64,000 bases of DNA, from assembly GCA_963781305.1 (NCBI GenBank), contig CAWAFL010000011.1, positions 1,116,001 through 1,180,000 on the forward strand, written 5' to 3'. This document shows positions 1-8,369 of the stretch, piece by piece. The stretch is from DASXMT01 sp963781305. Its GTDB lineage: Bacteria > Actinomycetota > Acidimicrobiia > Acidimicrobiales > RAAP-2. A model generated the notes under the pieces. That model was not told the DNA's origin. It saw only the letters and a list, made by a program, of their open reading frames with translations, and ran no database searches. The first letter of the stretch is position 1. Each line of letters begins with the position of its first letter. Position numbers and translations under genes: made by a program.

Positions 1-1149
1 GCCTCGCGCTACCGGGGGCGCTGGCGGGAGGTCGTCCATCGGTCTGCGCTGACCCTCAAGCTACTGACATACGCCCCTACCGGCGCCATCGTCGCCGCGC
101 CCACCACGAGCCTGCCGGAACAGATCGGAGGGGAACGGAACTGGGACTATCGCTACGTGTGGATCCGGGACGCTGCGTTCTGCGTCTACGCGCTCCTCCG
201 GCTCGGATTCGAGGACGAGGCGACCGCATTCATGAACTTCCTGACCCGGTGCGCTGCTCCCGACGGGGGTCCACATGGACCTCTGCAGGTCATGTACGGC
301 ATCGACGGACGGGTGGATCTGGCAGAGCGGGAGCTGCCAGACCTCGAGGGTTACCGAGGCTCGGCCCCGGTGCGAGTGGGGAACGGCGCGGCTGGTCAGC
401 TCCAGCTTGATATCTATGGCGAGCTCATGGATTCGATCTACCTCTATGACAAATGGGCCCAGCCGATCTCCTCCGACCAGTGGGAGGAGATCCGGGTGAG
501 AACCGATTGGGTCTGTGCCAACTGGGAGCAGCCCGATGAAGGCATTTGGGAGACCCGGGGGGGCCGCCAGCGGTTCTTGTATTCCCGCCTCATGTGCTGG
601 GTGGCTGTCGAACGGGCCATCCGGATGTCAGTTCATCGGGGCTTGCCCGCCGATCAGGGGCGTTGGGGCCGTGTGCGAGATGAGATCTACGCCCGCATCA
701 TGGAGGCGGGCTGGTCGGACGAGCGTCAAGCATTCGTGCAGCACGAAGGCAGCACTGTGCTCGATGCCGCCGTCCTGATGATGCCGCTCGCCAAATTCAT
801 TTCCCCCACCGATCCGAAATGGCTGTCCACGTTGGACGAGCTCGGCAAGACGTTGGTCTCGGACTCCTTGGTCTACCGCTACGACCCCGAAGCCAGTCCG
901 GACGGGCTCCGAGGTCAAGAGGGAACCTTCACCGTGTGTTCGTTCTGGCATGTCGAGGCGTTGGCTCGGGCCGGCCGGCTCGAAGAAGCTCGGATTTCCT
1001 TCGAGAACATGCTCACCTACGCCAATCACGTCGGACTGTACGCCGAGCAGATCGGCCAGACCGGAGAGCAACAGGGCAACTTTCCGCAGGCCCTCACCCA
1101 CCTGTCGTTGATCAGCGCTGCGTACAACCTCGATCGTGCACTGGGCTGA
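1..1149 (+). CDS. Glycoside hydrolase family 15 (glucoamylase/trehalase type), 3' part
   Basis: The frame is open from base 1, so the start lies outside the window; 382 residues remain. Early residues read APTGAIVAAPTTSLPE, then GGERNWDYRYVWIRDAAF, the hallmark block of the bacterial GH15 clade that includes trehalases and glucan glucohydrolases. The C-terminal block around GQTGEQQGNFPQALTHLSL is the region carrying the catalytic base in this family. The enzyme hydrolyses alpha-linked glucosides (trehalose or maltooligosaccharides), probably in the cytoplasm; which substrate cannot be told from the sequence. It ends with TGA and is followed by the convergent TetR gene only 42 bases on. Confidence 0.9.
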   Translation, partial: ASRYRGRWREVVHRSALTLKLLTYAPTGAIVAAPTTSLPEQIGGERNWDYRYVWIRDAAFCVYALLRLGFEDEATAFMNFLTRCAAPDGGPHGPLQVMYGIDGRVDLAERELPDLEGYRGSAPVRVGNGAAGQLQLDIYGELMDSIYLYDKWAQPISSDQWEEIRVRTDWVCANWEQPDEGIWETRGGRQRFLYSRLMCWVAVERAIRMSVHRGLPADQGRWGRVRDEIYARIMEAGWSDERQAFVQHEGSTVLDAAVLMMPLAKFISPTDPKWLSTLDELGKTLVSDSLVYRYDPEASPDGLRGQEGTFTVCSFWHVEALARAGRLEEARISFENMLTYANHVGLYAEQIGQTGEQQGNFPQALTHLSLISAAYNLDRALG

Positions 1150-1191
1150 CGGAGCGATACGAAACGGCGACCGGTTGTTGACCGGATCACA

Positions 1192-1806
1192 TCAGCGTCG
1201 CTTTGGCGTCCGGCTTCCTTTGGTCAATGCCGCGTCGAGCAGCGCCTGAACGCCGTCGCGGGCGGCCGGGGCGATTCCGGGGTCGTGGTGGTCCATGCGG
1301 GCGGCGAGTCCGGTGCCGTCGTAGATCAAGTGCAGCTGGCGTCCAAGCGACACGGCATCAGGGGCTCCAGCTTGGTCGGCTAGATCGGTGAACATGGCGC
1401 GAATCCAGGCCCGGAACTGGTCGGCGGCGTGTTCGACGAGCCCTCCGGACGGTGCTTCGGTGGAGGCGGCGACGAATGCGCAGCCGTTGAAGTCGGGCTG
1501 CTGATATTGCTGGGCTTGGGAGTCGAAGATGGCGAGGATTTTTTGGCGCGGATCGTCGACGCTCTCGATCGCCGCGGTGAGCCTGCTGGCCGTTCGGTCG
1601 TGTCGGGAGGCCAGGTACGCGGCCACCAGCCCTTCCTTGCTTCCGAACAGGTTGTAGAGCGAGGCCTTGGCCACCCCGGCGCGCTCGATGATGCGGTCGA
1701 TGCCGACGGTCTGGACGCCCTCCGCGTAGAAGAGCTCGTTGGCTGCGGCGAGCAGCCGTTCCCTCGCCGAGGATCGATGCTCGGTCGGAGCTGATGTGGT
1801 GGTCAC
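1192..1806 (-). CDS. TetR/AcrR family transcriptional regulator
   Basis: 204 residues. An N-terminal helix-turn-helix spans about residues 15-60 (VGIDRIIERAGVAKASLYNLF), with a divergent ligand-binding C-terminal domain. The start is GTG at 1806, chosen because an excellent ribosome binding site, GAAAGGAGG, lies 8 bases upstream. An inverted repeat just upstream (1824-1837) looks like its own operator, so autorepression is likely. The ligand and other targets are unknown; the neighbouring glycerol operon and GH15 gene are transcribed from elsewhere. Confidence 0.9.
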   Translation of the reverse strand: MTTTSAPTEHRSSARERLLAAANELFYAEGVQTVGIDRIIERAGVAKASLYNLFGSKEGLVAAYLASRHDRTASRLTAAIESVDDPRQKILAIFDSQAQQYQQPDFNGCAFVAASTEAPSGGLVEHAADQFRAWIRAMFTDLADQAGAPDAVSLGRQLHLIYDGTGLAARMDHHDPGIAPAARDGVQALLDAALTKGSRTPKRR

Positions 1807-1823
1807 GGGCTGCGCCTCCTTTC

Positions 1824-1837
1824 AGACAGGTCTGTCT
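1824..1837. promoter_or_regulatory. Inverted repeat, probable TetR autoregulatory operator
   Basis: AGACAG-GT-CTGTCT forms perfect 6-base arms about 18 bases upstream of the TetR start. This is the size and position expected of a TetR operator that covers its own promoter. Assignment is by position only. Confidence 0.6.
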
Positions 1838-1901
1838 GTCTATGGTAGCGGAGAATTCGCTGGATGTGGCGGTCACCGTGCCCGGTCGTCGTCGCCGGCC
1901 C

Positions 1902-1947
1902 CGGTCGGAGTAGCAGGCCTGGACCAGTCGGGGTAGCAGGCCCGGAT
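1902..1947. repeat. Two tandem 23-bp imperfect repeats
   Basis: Two adjacent 23-base copies (1902-1924 and 1925-1947), each with the core GTAGCAGGCC, lie between the end of the glycerol kinase gene and the TetR promoter. No function can be assigned. Confidence 0.55.
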
Positions 1948-1970
1948 CAGTCGCCGTCGCAGTGACCGGA

Positions 1971-3444
1971 TCAGAAGTCGAGGGCGGACAGCTCCGGGAT
2001 GGTGGCCTGCGACCGCTCCCTGGCCCTGAGCCAGCGCTCGCGCCGAGCAGCCTGCTCCTCCTCGGTGAGGGCCGGTTCCACCACCCGCCGGGGCGACCAT
2101 GCCTCGGCCACGTCGTTCTCGTCGGCCCAGATGCCCACGGCCATGCCGGCCAGATAGGCGGCGCCCAGGGTGGTGGCTTCGAGTACGGGGGAGATCTCGA
2201 TGGGCCGTCCACAGGAGTCGGCCAGGGCCTGGACGAAGACGTCGTTGGCCGACATGCCGCCGTCGACGCGGAGCGTCTCGATGGGCAGGCCGGAGTCGGT
2301 CTCGGCCGCGTGCAACAGGTCCGCACCCCGATCGGCCACGCCTTCCAGGACGGCTCGGACCATCTCCGGTCGTCCCGTACCCCGGGTGATCCCGAGGAAG
2401 GTGCCCCGGGCGCCGAAGTCCCAGACCGGGGCGCCCAGTCCCAACAGGGCCGGGACGAACCAGACATCGCCGGTGTCCTCGCAGTCGGCGGCCACCGCGG
2501 CCGAGGCCTCGGCCGTCTCGATGATGGCGAGGTCGTCCCGCAGCCACTCGACGCACGAGCCGGCGGACAGCATGACGGCCTCGACCCCCCAGACCAGGGT
2601 GTCGGCACTACTCCAGGTGATGATGGGAAACGTGCCGCCGCCGCCTCGATGGCTGAACGACGGCCGGGCGGTGCCGATGCACTGATCGAGCATGCCGCCG
2701 GTCCCGAAGGTGGCCTTGGCCAGTCCGGGACGGGTGCAGCCCTGGCCGAACAGCGAGGCCTGCTGATCGCCGGCGATGCCGGCGATGACTGGGGCACCGG
2801 ACAGGGCGCTAGCTTCGCCGATCACCCCGGTGGAGTGGACGATGGTAGGCAAGATGGCCGCGGGGATGCGCAGCGCGGCGAGGATGGCCGGATCCCACCC
2901 GGTGGCATCGGGATGGATCAGGCCGGTGACGCCGGCGTTGGTGGTGTCGGTGACGTGGAGCGTGCCGCCCGAGAGCGTCCATGCCACCCAGGTGTCCACC
3001 GTGCCGAAGCACAGCTCGCCGCGAACGCTCCGCGACCGGTCCGGGTCGGCCAGGTCAAGGAGCGCGGCCAGCTTGGTGGCCGAGGCGTTGGGGGCCAGGC
3101 GGATGCCGTCGGCCTGGAGCTCGAGGCAGGTGCCCACCGTCCGCAGGTCCTGCCAACCGATGCCCGGTCCCACCGGCTTGCCCGTCGCCCGGTCCCACAC
3201 GACCGTCGATGCCGCGCTGGTTGGCGATGCCCACCGCCTGCACCGGGCCGCCCTCGTCGGCCAGGGCCAGGGTGGCCACCTCGAGCACGGCGGCGGCCAT
3301 CGTGGTGGCGTCGAACTCGACCAGCCCGGGGAACGGTGTGTCGGGAAGAACCGTTTGGTGGTGGACGTGCTCCACCGTGCCCTCGGCCCGGACGATGCCG
3401 GCCCGTACGCCCGAGGTGCCGATGTCGACGACGAGCACGCTCAT
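1971..3444 (-). CDS. glpK: FGGY-family kinase, glycerol kinase-like, frameshifted
   Basis: Phosphorylates glycerol to glycerol-3-phosphate in the cytoplasm, if intact. Two frames make one protein: 3444 to about 3213 gives MSVLVVDIGTSGVRAG through AVGIANQR, and about 3211 to 1971 resumes at VVWDRATGKPVGPGIGWQD. The span is 3n+1 bases and one surplus G:C pair at 3211-3213 explains the break. FGGY motifs are intact on both sides: the N-terminal ATP-site DIGTSG, GIAGDQQASLFGQG, LGLGAPVWDFGARG and VDGGMSANDVF. The restored length is about 490 residues, normal for GlpK. It is the last gene of a leftward operon with glpD and an FAD oxidase, which supports glycerol as substrate, though other polyols are possible. 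Real pseudogene or assembly error cannot be decided here. Confidence 0.82.
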
Positions 3445-3520
3445 CGCCAGCCGGCTCCCGCTCCCACGGTCACGGCTCTGCTGCTCCCGGGCCGTCCCGC
3501 TCCCACGGTCACGGTCACGG

Positions 3521-5140
3521 TCACGGCCATGTTGCTGGACCGAACGGGTTGGGCAGTCCCAGCTTGCCCGGGTTGAGGATGCCCTTTGGGTCGAGTGCCT
3601 GCTTCACCGTGGTCAGCACGCCGAACGCCGAGCCCAGGGCATCAGGCAGGAACCGGGCCCGGTTGATGCCGATCCCGTGATGATGGCTGATGGCCCCCCC
3701 GGCGTCGCGGGTGGCTGCGGTCACCTTGTTCCACGCCTCCTGGTAGTAGTGCTCGGCCCACGCCTGCTGTTCGTCGTCCAGAGCTGGGGCGTCGCCGTCC
3801 AGCTCGGGTACCGAGGTCCCGTCGACAGTGCCCACACCGCCCATCGACCCACTGCCTACCGCCCCGCCGCCCACGGCCGCCCCGCTCACGCCGCTCGGCG
3901 GCCGGCCGGCGAAGGTGAAGTACAGGCAGGCGCCGTCGGTGTAGGCGTGGCTCTGGTGGGAGGAGGCGGCCAGGGTCCCGTCCACGCCGTGGAGGGCGTC
4001 GAGCACCGAGCGGTACAGGCCGGGCAGCACCGACCAACGGGCGGAGACCTCGACCGTGTCGACCACGATGCCGTGGCGCCACAGGGGAGCGAGCGCCGAC
4101 ACGTCGTTGCGCTGCTCCATCCACCGGTCGACCAGGTTGGGTTCCAGCTTGTCCGCCGCAGCGCTCTCCTGGTCGACCACGGCCAGGGTGGCATCGACCA
4201 GGCCGGGATCGCCCTCGTCGAGGACGATGAGCACGTTGGTCGACCCCTGGTCGAACGACCGTCCCGATTCGGTCTCGTCGTACAGCCGCAGGACGGCCGG
4301 CGTGGCCCCGCGTCGCAAGATCCGCCGGCAGCCGTCGAGCCCGTCGGCAAAGGAGCGGAAGCCGAAGGCACGCTGCCCGGTGTAGGTGGGCACCTGGTGG
4401 ACCCGGAAACGTCCCTCGGTGATGACGCCGAGGGTGCCCTCGCTGCCCACGAACAGCTGGTTGAGGTCGGGGCCGGTGGCCGAACGGGGTCCCCGTCCGC
4501 CGGTGCGCACGACCGTCCCATCGGCCAGGACCACCTCGAGGCCGATGACCATGTCCTCGATCTTCCCGTAGCGGTTGGAGTACTGGCCGGCACCGCGGCA
4601 GGCCAGCCACCCGCCCACGGTGGACAGGTCCATCGACTGGGGCCAGTGGCCCAGGGTGACGTCGTGGTCGTTGCGCAGCCCGGCCTCCACGTCGGGACCG
4701 AACGTGCCGGCGCGCAGATCGGCCACCAGCGAGGTGGTATCGACGTTTCCGATGCCGGCCAGGCCGCAGAGATCGAGGACGACGCCGCCGTAGAGGGGGA
4801 TGGCCGACCCGCAGACCCCGCTGCGCCCGGCCGACGGGGTCACCGGGACCCCGGCGTCGTTGCAGGCGGCGAGCACCGCAGACACCTGGGACGTGTCGGT
4901 GGGCCGGGCGATGAGGGCGGGCCGCGCCGGGACCTGTCCCCGCGTGGCCCATCCGATGGCCAGCGGCCACCAGTCGCGTCCGGCCTCTGCCCGTGACTCG
5001 TCGTCGTCGCTGACCTCGTCGCACACATCGGCCAGGCGGCGACGGAGCGAGTCGTCGACGCCGACTCGGGGGCCGCCGAGACGTTCCCCGACGGCTTCCC
5101 AGGGTGCGCTGATGGGCGAGACAGGCGTCGGCTCGATCAT
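3521..5140 (-). CDS. FAD-binding oxidase, alkyldihydroxyacetonephosphate synthase-like
   Basis: 539 residues of the VAO/PCMH flavoprotein family. The FAD domain sits in the first half (RPTDTSQVSAVLAACND, then VTPSAGRSGVCGSA, and later NRYGKIEDMVIGLEV). The C-terminal part has GGAISHHHGIGINRARFLPD, the His-rich motif of alkyl-DHAP synthases, and ends KGILNPGKLGLP. A short Gly/Ser/Val-rich insertion precedes the last quarter. The ATG start overlaps the glpD stop by 4 bases (ATGA), and a GAGAGG site is present, so translation is coupled to glpD. In this family the products are ether-lipid precursors or oxidised hydroxyacids. Placement between glpD and glpK favours a DHAP-linked role. D-lactate/glycolate-type oxidase is the alternative. 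Confidence 0.85.
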   Translation of the reverse strand: MIEPTPVSPISAPWEAVGERLGGPRVGVDDSLRRRLADVCDEVSDDDESRAEAGRDWWPLAIGWATRGQVPARPALIARPTDTSQVSAVLAACNDAGVPVTPSAGRSGVCGSAIPLYGGVVLDLCGLAGIGNVDTTSLVADLRAGTFGPDVEAGLRNDHDVTLGHWPQSMDLSTVGGWLACRGAGQYSNRYGKIEDMVIGLEVVLADGTVVRTGGRGPRSATGPDLNQLFVGSEGTLGVITEGRFRVHQVPTYTGQRAFGFRSFADGLDGCRRILRRGATPAVLRLYDETESGRSFDQGSTNVLIVLDEGDPGLVDATLAVVDQESAAADKLEPNLVDRWMEQRNDVSALAPLWRHGIVVDTVEVSARWSVLPGLYRSVLDALHGVDGTLAASSHQSHAYTDGACLYFTFAGRPPSGVSGAAVGGGAVGSGSMGGVGTVDGTSVPELDGDAPALDDEQQAWAEHYYQEAWNKVTAATRDAGGAISHHHGIGINRARFLPDALGSAFGVLTTVKQALDPKGILNPGKLGLPNPFGPATWP

Positions 5141-7047
5141 GCAGGTTCCTCTCGGGACGTCGGGCCGCCCTGGGGCACCCCGTCGGGCGCTGCAGAAACA
5201 ACGTTTGCTGAAATCACGTTGGCACCGAGCCCGGCCCGGACCAACACCGCTCGAACTGTTGCAGCGTATGCCTCCGCTTCGGCTTGTGCCTGCTCGTCCG
5301 TCCAGCCCAGATCGGGTGCGATGAGGGCGGCCACCCGGGGGGCGGCGCCGGCGGTGGCGGCGGCGTCGTGCAAGACGGCCCGCGTCCGTCGGTCGAGCAC
5401 GTCGCTCAGCGACCGGGCCATCTCGAAGCGCACCGCGTACACGGCCTCGACAGCCAGATAGGGGAGGCCCGGCACCAGCGGCTCGAGCAGCTCGGGATGC
5501 CCGGCGCTGAGGGCCAGGACCTTCGGGGTGTCGGTGCCGAAGCGACCGGCGAGGTGGGCGGCGGCCTTGGTGGCCGCGTCGGCGTTCTGGAAGGTGACGT
5601 CCGCGCTCGATGCCGCCGGCGCGTGGTCGCGGTCGCCCGCCCCGTGCAGCTTGAGATGCTTGGTGACCGAATGCAGGGAGCGCTTGCCCAGCTGGGCCAC
5701 CACGACGTCAACGGTGTCCTGGGCCATCTTCCGGTAGGTGGTCAGCTTGCCGCCGGTCACGGTGACCACCCCGGCCGGCGAGGTCTGCACCGTGTGGCGG
5801 CGGGACAGGTCGGCGGTGCGCTCCTTCAGCGCGCCCTTGCCCTTGGGCGGGAGCAGGAGGGGCCGGAGCCCGGCCCAGATGCCGGTGATGTCGTCCCGGG
5901 TGATGGGGCTGGTGACGACGGCGTTGGCCGCGTCGAGGATGTAGTCCACGTCCTCGGGGAGGCAGGCGGGGTCGTCGAGAGGGCCGTCCCATTCCGTGTC
6001 GGTGGTGCCGAGGTAGACCTGCTCGCCCCAGGAGACGACGAAGATCGAGCGATGGTCCTTCGGGACCGGGATGACCGCGGCGATGTCGCAGGGGAACCGG
6101 TCGGCCGGAACGGTGATGTGGATCCCCTTGGCCGGACGGATGGACGGTGGTTGCGGGCCCTCGTCGAGCCCCCGGACCTTGTCGGCCCACACGCCGGTGG
6201 CGTTCACCACCACCGTGGCGCTGATGTCGAAGGCCTCGCCTCCGTCGGGGGCGACCCGGGCTCCGGTGACCCGGTTCCCAGGACCGGCCGGCTCCTCTGG
6301 ACCGGCTGTACCGCCCTGCGGCTCCTCCGGACGGGCAGTACTGCCGGCTGGCTCCTCCGGACCTGCTGTACCGCCGTGCTCGGTGGTCATCGCCGCGACC
6401 GCCACGTGATTGGCCGCCACCGCGCCGTGGTCGAGCACTGCTGTCCGCAGGACCTCCAGGGTCAGTCGGGCATCGTCGGTCCGGGCGTCCCAGTAGAGGA
6501 ACCCGGCCACCAGCCGATCGGTGCGGAGGGTCGGGAGGTGCTCGAGGGCCTGGGCCCTGCTCACCCGCTGGTGACGCTGCCCGATGCGCATGCCGCCGGT
6601 CAGGTCGTAGAGCCACAGGGCGGTCAGGTAGGTGGTGGCCACGCTGCGGTTGATCACGCCGTCCCGGCCGAACAGGGGGATGAGGAAGGGGAGGGGCGAC
6701 ACCAGGTGCGGGGCGTTGTCCAGCAGTCGTTGGCGCTCGGCCAGGTTCTCGTACACCAGGCGGAACTCGCGTTGCTGGAGGTACCGGAGCCCGCCATGGA
6801 CCAGCTTGGACGACTTGGACGACGTACCCGAGGCGAAGTCGTCCTTTTCCACCAGGGCGGTGCGCAGGCCCCGGCTGGCGGCATCGAGGGCCACCCCGGC
6901 TCCGGTGATGCCGCCTCCGATGACCAGGACGTCGAAATGTTCGCTGGCCAGGCGGGACAGGGCCCGGGCGCGGTCGAACGAGGGGCCAACGGTGGGATCG
7001 GAGGTGCTCGGGGCGCGACCGGTCGGGTCAGGGGCGGCGGCTGACAC
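5137..7047 (-). CDS. glpD: Glycerol-3-phosphate dehydrogenase (FAD)
   Basis: Oxidises glycerol-3-phosphate to DHAP at the membrane, passing electrons to quinone. The Rossmann motif FDVLVIGGGITGAGVALDA lies near the N-terminus, followed by EKDDFASGTSSKSSKLVHGG, the GlpD signature, and GGKLTTYRKMAQD towards the C-terminus. The start is taken as GTG at 7047: longer frames upstream would run through the divergent regulator's promoter and have no homologous character. A 30-bp tandem repeat (6290-6379) inserts about 30 Pro/Glu/Gly-rich residues, absent from usual GlpD, in the middle of the protein. First gene of the leftward glpD, oxidase, glpK operon. Confidence 0.9.
   Translation of the reverse strand: MSAAAPDPTGRAPSTSDPTVGPSFDRARALSRLASEHFDVLVIGGGITGAGVALDAASRGLRTALVEKDDFASGTSSKSSKLVHGGLRYLQQREFRLVYENLAERQRLLDNAPHLVSPLPFLIPLFGRDGVINRSVATTYLTALWLYDLTGGMRIGQRHQRVSRAQALEHLPTLRTDRLVAGFLYWDARTDDARLTLEVLRTAVLDHGAVAANHVAVAAMTTEHGGTAGPEEPAGSTARPEEPQGGTAGPEEPAGPGNRVTGARVAPDGGEAFDISATVVVNATGVWADKVRGLDEGPQPPSIRPAKGIHITVPADRFPCDIAAVIPVPKDHRSIFVVSWGEQVYLGTTDTEWDGPLDDPACLPEDVDYILDAANAVVTSPITRDDITGIWAGLRPLLLPPKGKGALKERTADLSRRHTVQTSPAGVVTVTGGKLTTYRKMAQDTVDVVVAQLGKRSLHSVTKHLKLHGAGDRDHAPAASSADVTFQNADAATKAAAHLAGRFGTDTPKVLALSAGHPELLEPLVPGLPYLAVEAVYAVRFEMARSLSDVLDRRTRAVLHDAAATAGAAPRVAALIAPDLGWTDEQAQAEAEAYAATVRAVLVRAGLGANVISANVVSAAPDGVPQGGPTSREEPA
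6290..6379. repeat. Three 30-bp tandem repeats inside glpD
   Basis: Three in-frame 30-base copies encode 10-residue units of the form GPEEPAGSTA, RPEEPQGGTA, GPEEPAGPGN. They keep the frame and make a flexible acidic linker in the FAD protein, probably a surface loop. Confidence 0.85.
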
Positions 7048-7138
7048 GATCCGAAGCCTGCCACAAGGCAACTGCCACAAGGCAACGGAGGACCTTTTTG
7101 CCGTGCCGGCTGGCGATTCGTCGTCCCTGACACCGTAT

Positions 7139-7184
7139 CTACAACCGTTGTAGGGAAACAATGATTGGTGATATGCTGGAGGGG
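7139..7184 (+). promoter_or_regulatory. Promoter/operator region of the Fur-type gene
   Basis: A perfect inverted repeat CTACAAC-C-GTTGTAG (7139-7153) is followed by a second short one, CAAT-G-ATTG (7159-7167). A possible -35 TTGTAG (7148-7153) lies 18 bases from TATGCT (7172-7177), so the large palindrome would overlap the -35 element. GGAGGGG (7178-7184) is the ribosome binding site. The region also lies between the divergent glpD and fur starts. Binding by the encoded Fur-family protein is inferred, not shown. Confidence 0.6.
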
Positions 7185-7186
7185 CA

Positions 7187-7831
7187 ATGAAGACCCCAGA
7201 CGAACTCACCCAGTTGTTCCGGGCGAACGGGCGCAAGGTGACGGCCCAGCGACAGTGCATCTTTCGGGTGCTTCAGGGTGACATTACCCATCCCTCGGCT
7301 GAAGCCGTCTTCGAAGCGGCTCGCCAGGACGTCGAGACAATCTCGCTGAAGACGGTGTACCAGACGCTGAACGATCTGAGCGAGCTGGGTGAGATCTTGT
7401 CGCTCGACGTGGGGACGGGCATGACCCGGTTCGATCCCAACGTCGACGACGCCCACCACCACGTCGTGTGCCGCCGGTGCGGCAAGGTGCGTGATGTCTA
7501 CGCCGATTTTCCCGACATCAGCCTGCCCGATGGGTCGGATCTCGGGTTCGAAGTGGGAAGCGCCGAGATCATCTTCCGCGGATTGTGCGCGGAGTGCCTG
7601 GCCACCGGGACCGCTTCGGCCGGCACCGATCCGGCCCAGACCGCTTCGGCCAGCACCGATCTGGCCGCAGATCGAAGCCGCGGTTGGCAGCGCCACGGCC
7701 CGCTCCTCTGGTGCCGCCGCGACTACCGCTACCGTTGCCGCTACCACCGGTTCCCAGTCACGGAATCGCGCCCTCGCCGTATCAACCAATGGACCATCTG
7801 GACAATGAAAGGAACACTGTGCCTGCACTGA
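7187..7831 (+). CDS. Fur family metalloregulator (PerR-like), odd C-terminal tail
   Basis: The first ~142 residues are a complete Fur protein: winged helix with SLKTVYQTLNDLSELG, metal ligands in DAHHHVVCRRCGKVRDV, and a second Cys pair in GLCAECLA, which together make a structural zinc site. It probably senses peroxide or iron and controls rubrerythrin just downstream. The remaining ~70 residues are not family-like and become Arg/Trp/Tyr-rich, and this frame runs 13 bases into rubrerythrin. Another frame from about 7667 gives an Ala/Thr/Ser-rich tail ending at TGA 7808, just before the rubrerythrin ribosome site, so one surplus base near 7667 is suspected. The true end may be 7808. Confidence 0.88.
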   Translation: MKTPDELTQLFRANGRKVTAQRQCIFRVLQGDITHPSAEAVFEAARQDVETISLKTVYQTLNDLSELGEILSLDVGTGMTRFDPNVDDAHHHVVCRRCGKVRDVYADFPDISLPDGSDLGFEVGSAEIIFRGLCAECLATGTASAGTDPAQTASASTDLAADRSRGWQRHGPLLWCRRDYRYRCRYHRFPVTESRPRRINQWTIWTMKGTLCLH

Positions 7832-8238
7832 AGAACAGCAAGACCGAGGAGAACCTCAAAGAGGCGTTTGCCGGCGAGAGCCAAGCCAACCGCCGTTACC
7901 TTTATTTCGCACAGAAGGCGGACGTGGAGGGCTACCCGGATGTCGCAGCCCTGTTCCGGTCGGTGGCCGAGGGCGAGACGGGTCATGCGTTCGGCCATTT
8001 CGACTTCTTGCGGGAGTCCGGTGACCCGGTGACCGGCGTCCCGGTTGGCCCCACCGCCGACAACCTGAAGTCGGCCATCGAGGGTGAGACCTACGAGTAC
8101 TCCGAGATGTACCCGGGATTCGCTCGGACCGCCCGCGAGGAGGGCTTCGAAGAGGTCGCCGAATGGCTCGAGACCTTGGCCCGTGCCGAGAAGAGCCACG
8201 CCGGCCGCTTCACTGAGGGACTGGCGTCGGTCTCCTGA
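7819..8238 (+). CDS. Rubrerythrin family diiron protein
   Basis: 139 residues, a single ferritin-like four-helix domain without the C-terminal rubredoxin domain. Diiron ligands are visible as E in EAFAGESQANRRY, EGETGHAFGH, EGETYEYSEMY and ARAEKSHAGRF. It scavenges peroxide in the cytoplasm. The GTG start (7819) is set by GAAAGGAAC 3 bases upstream and by family N-terminus (PALKNSKTEENLKEAFAGE). It directly follows the Fur-type gene and precedes DUF3501, a common grouping for stress rubrerythrins. Confidence 0.92.
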   Translation: MPALKNSKTEENLKEAFAGESQANRRYLYFAQKADVEGYPDVAALFRSVAEGETGHAFGHFDFLRESGDPVTGVPVGPTADNLKSAIEGETYEYSEMYPGFARTAREEGFEEVAEWLETLARAEKSHAGRFTEGLASVS

Positions 8239-8277
8239 TCGACCGGTGAGCGCCGAGCGCGCTCAGAGTTTGTGGTT

Positions 8278-8307
8278 CGCCGGCCCCGGGGAGACCCGGG
8301 GCCGGCG
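8278..8307. terminator. Perfect GC hairpin after rubrerythrin
   Basis: Two 13-base arms (8278-8290 and 8295-8307) are exact complements around a GAGA tetraloop. There is no T-run after it. It may terminate or attenuate transcription between rubrerythrin and DUF3501, or protect the rubrerythrin mRNA 3' end. Confidence 0.7.
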
Positions 8308-8369
8308 CATGTTCCCATCCGCTTATGGCTGGGCGGACGCACGTATCGAGGGACAGTCGAGGAGGACGT

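Noticed and set aside
1962..3680. Long plus-strand open frame across the glpK region
   Set aside because: Arg/Gly/Pro-rich shadow of the minus-strand kinase and oxidase; no family resemblance.
5137..7260. GlpD starting at the upstream ATG 7260
   Set aside because: The extra 71 residues run through the divergent regulator's promoter and coding start, and match no GlpD; GTG 7047 fits better.
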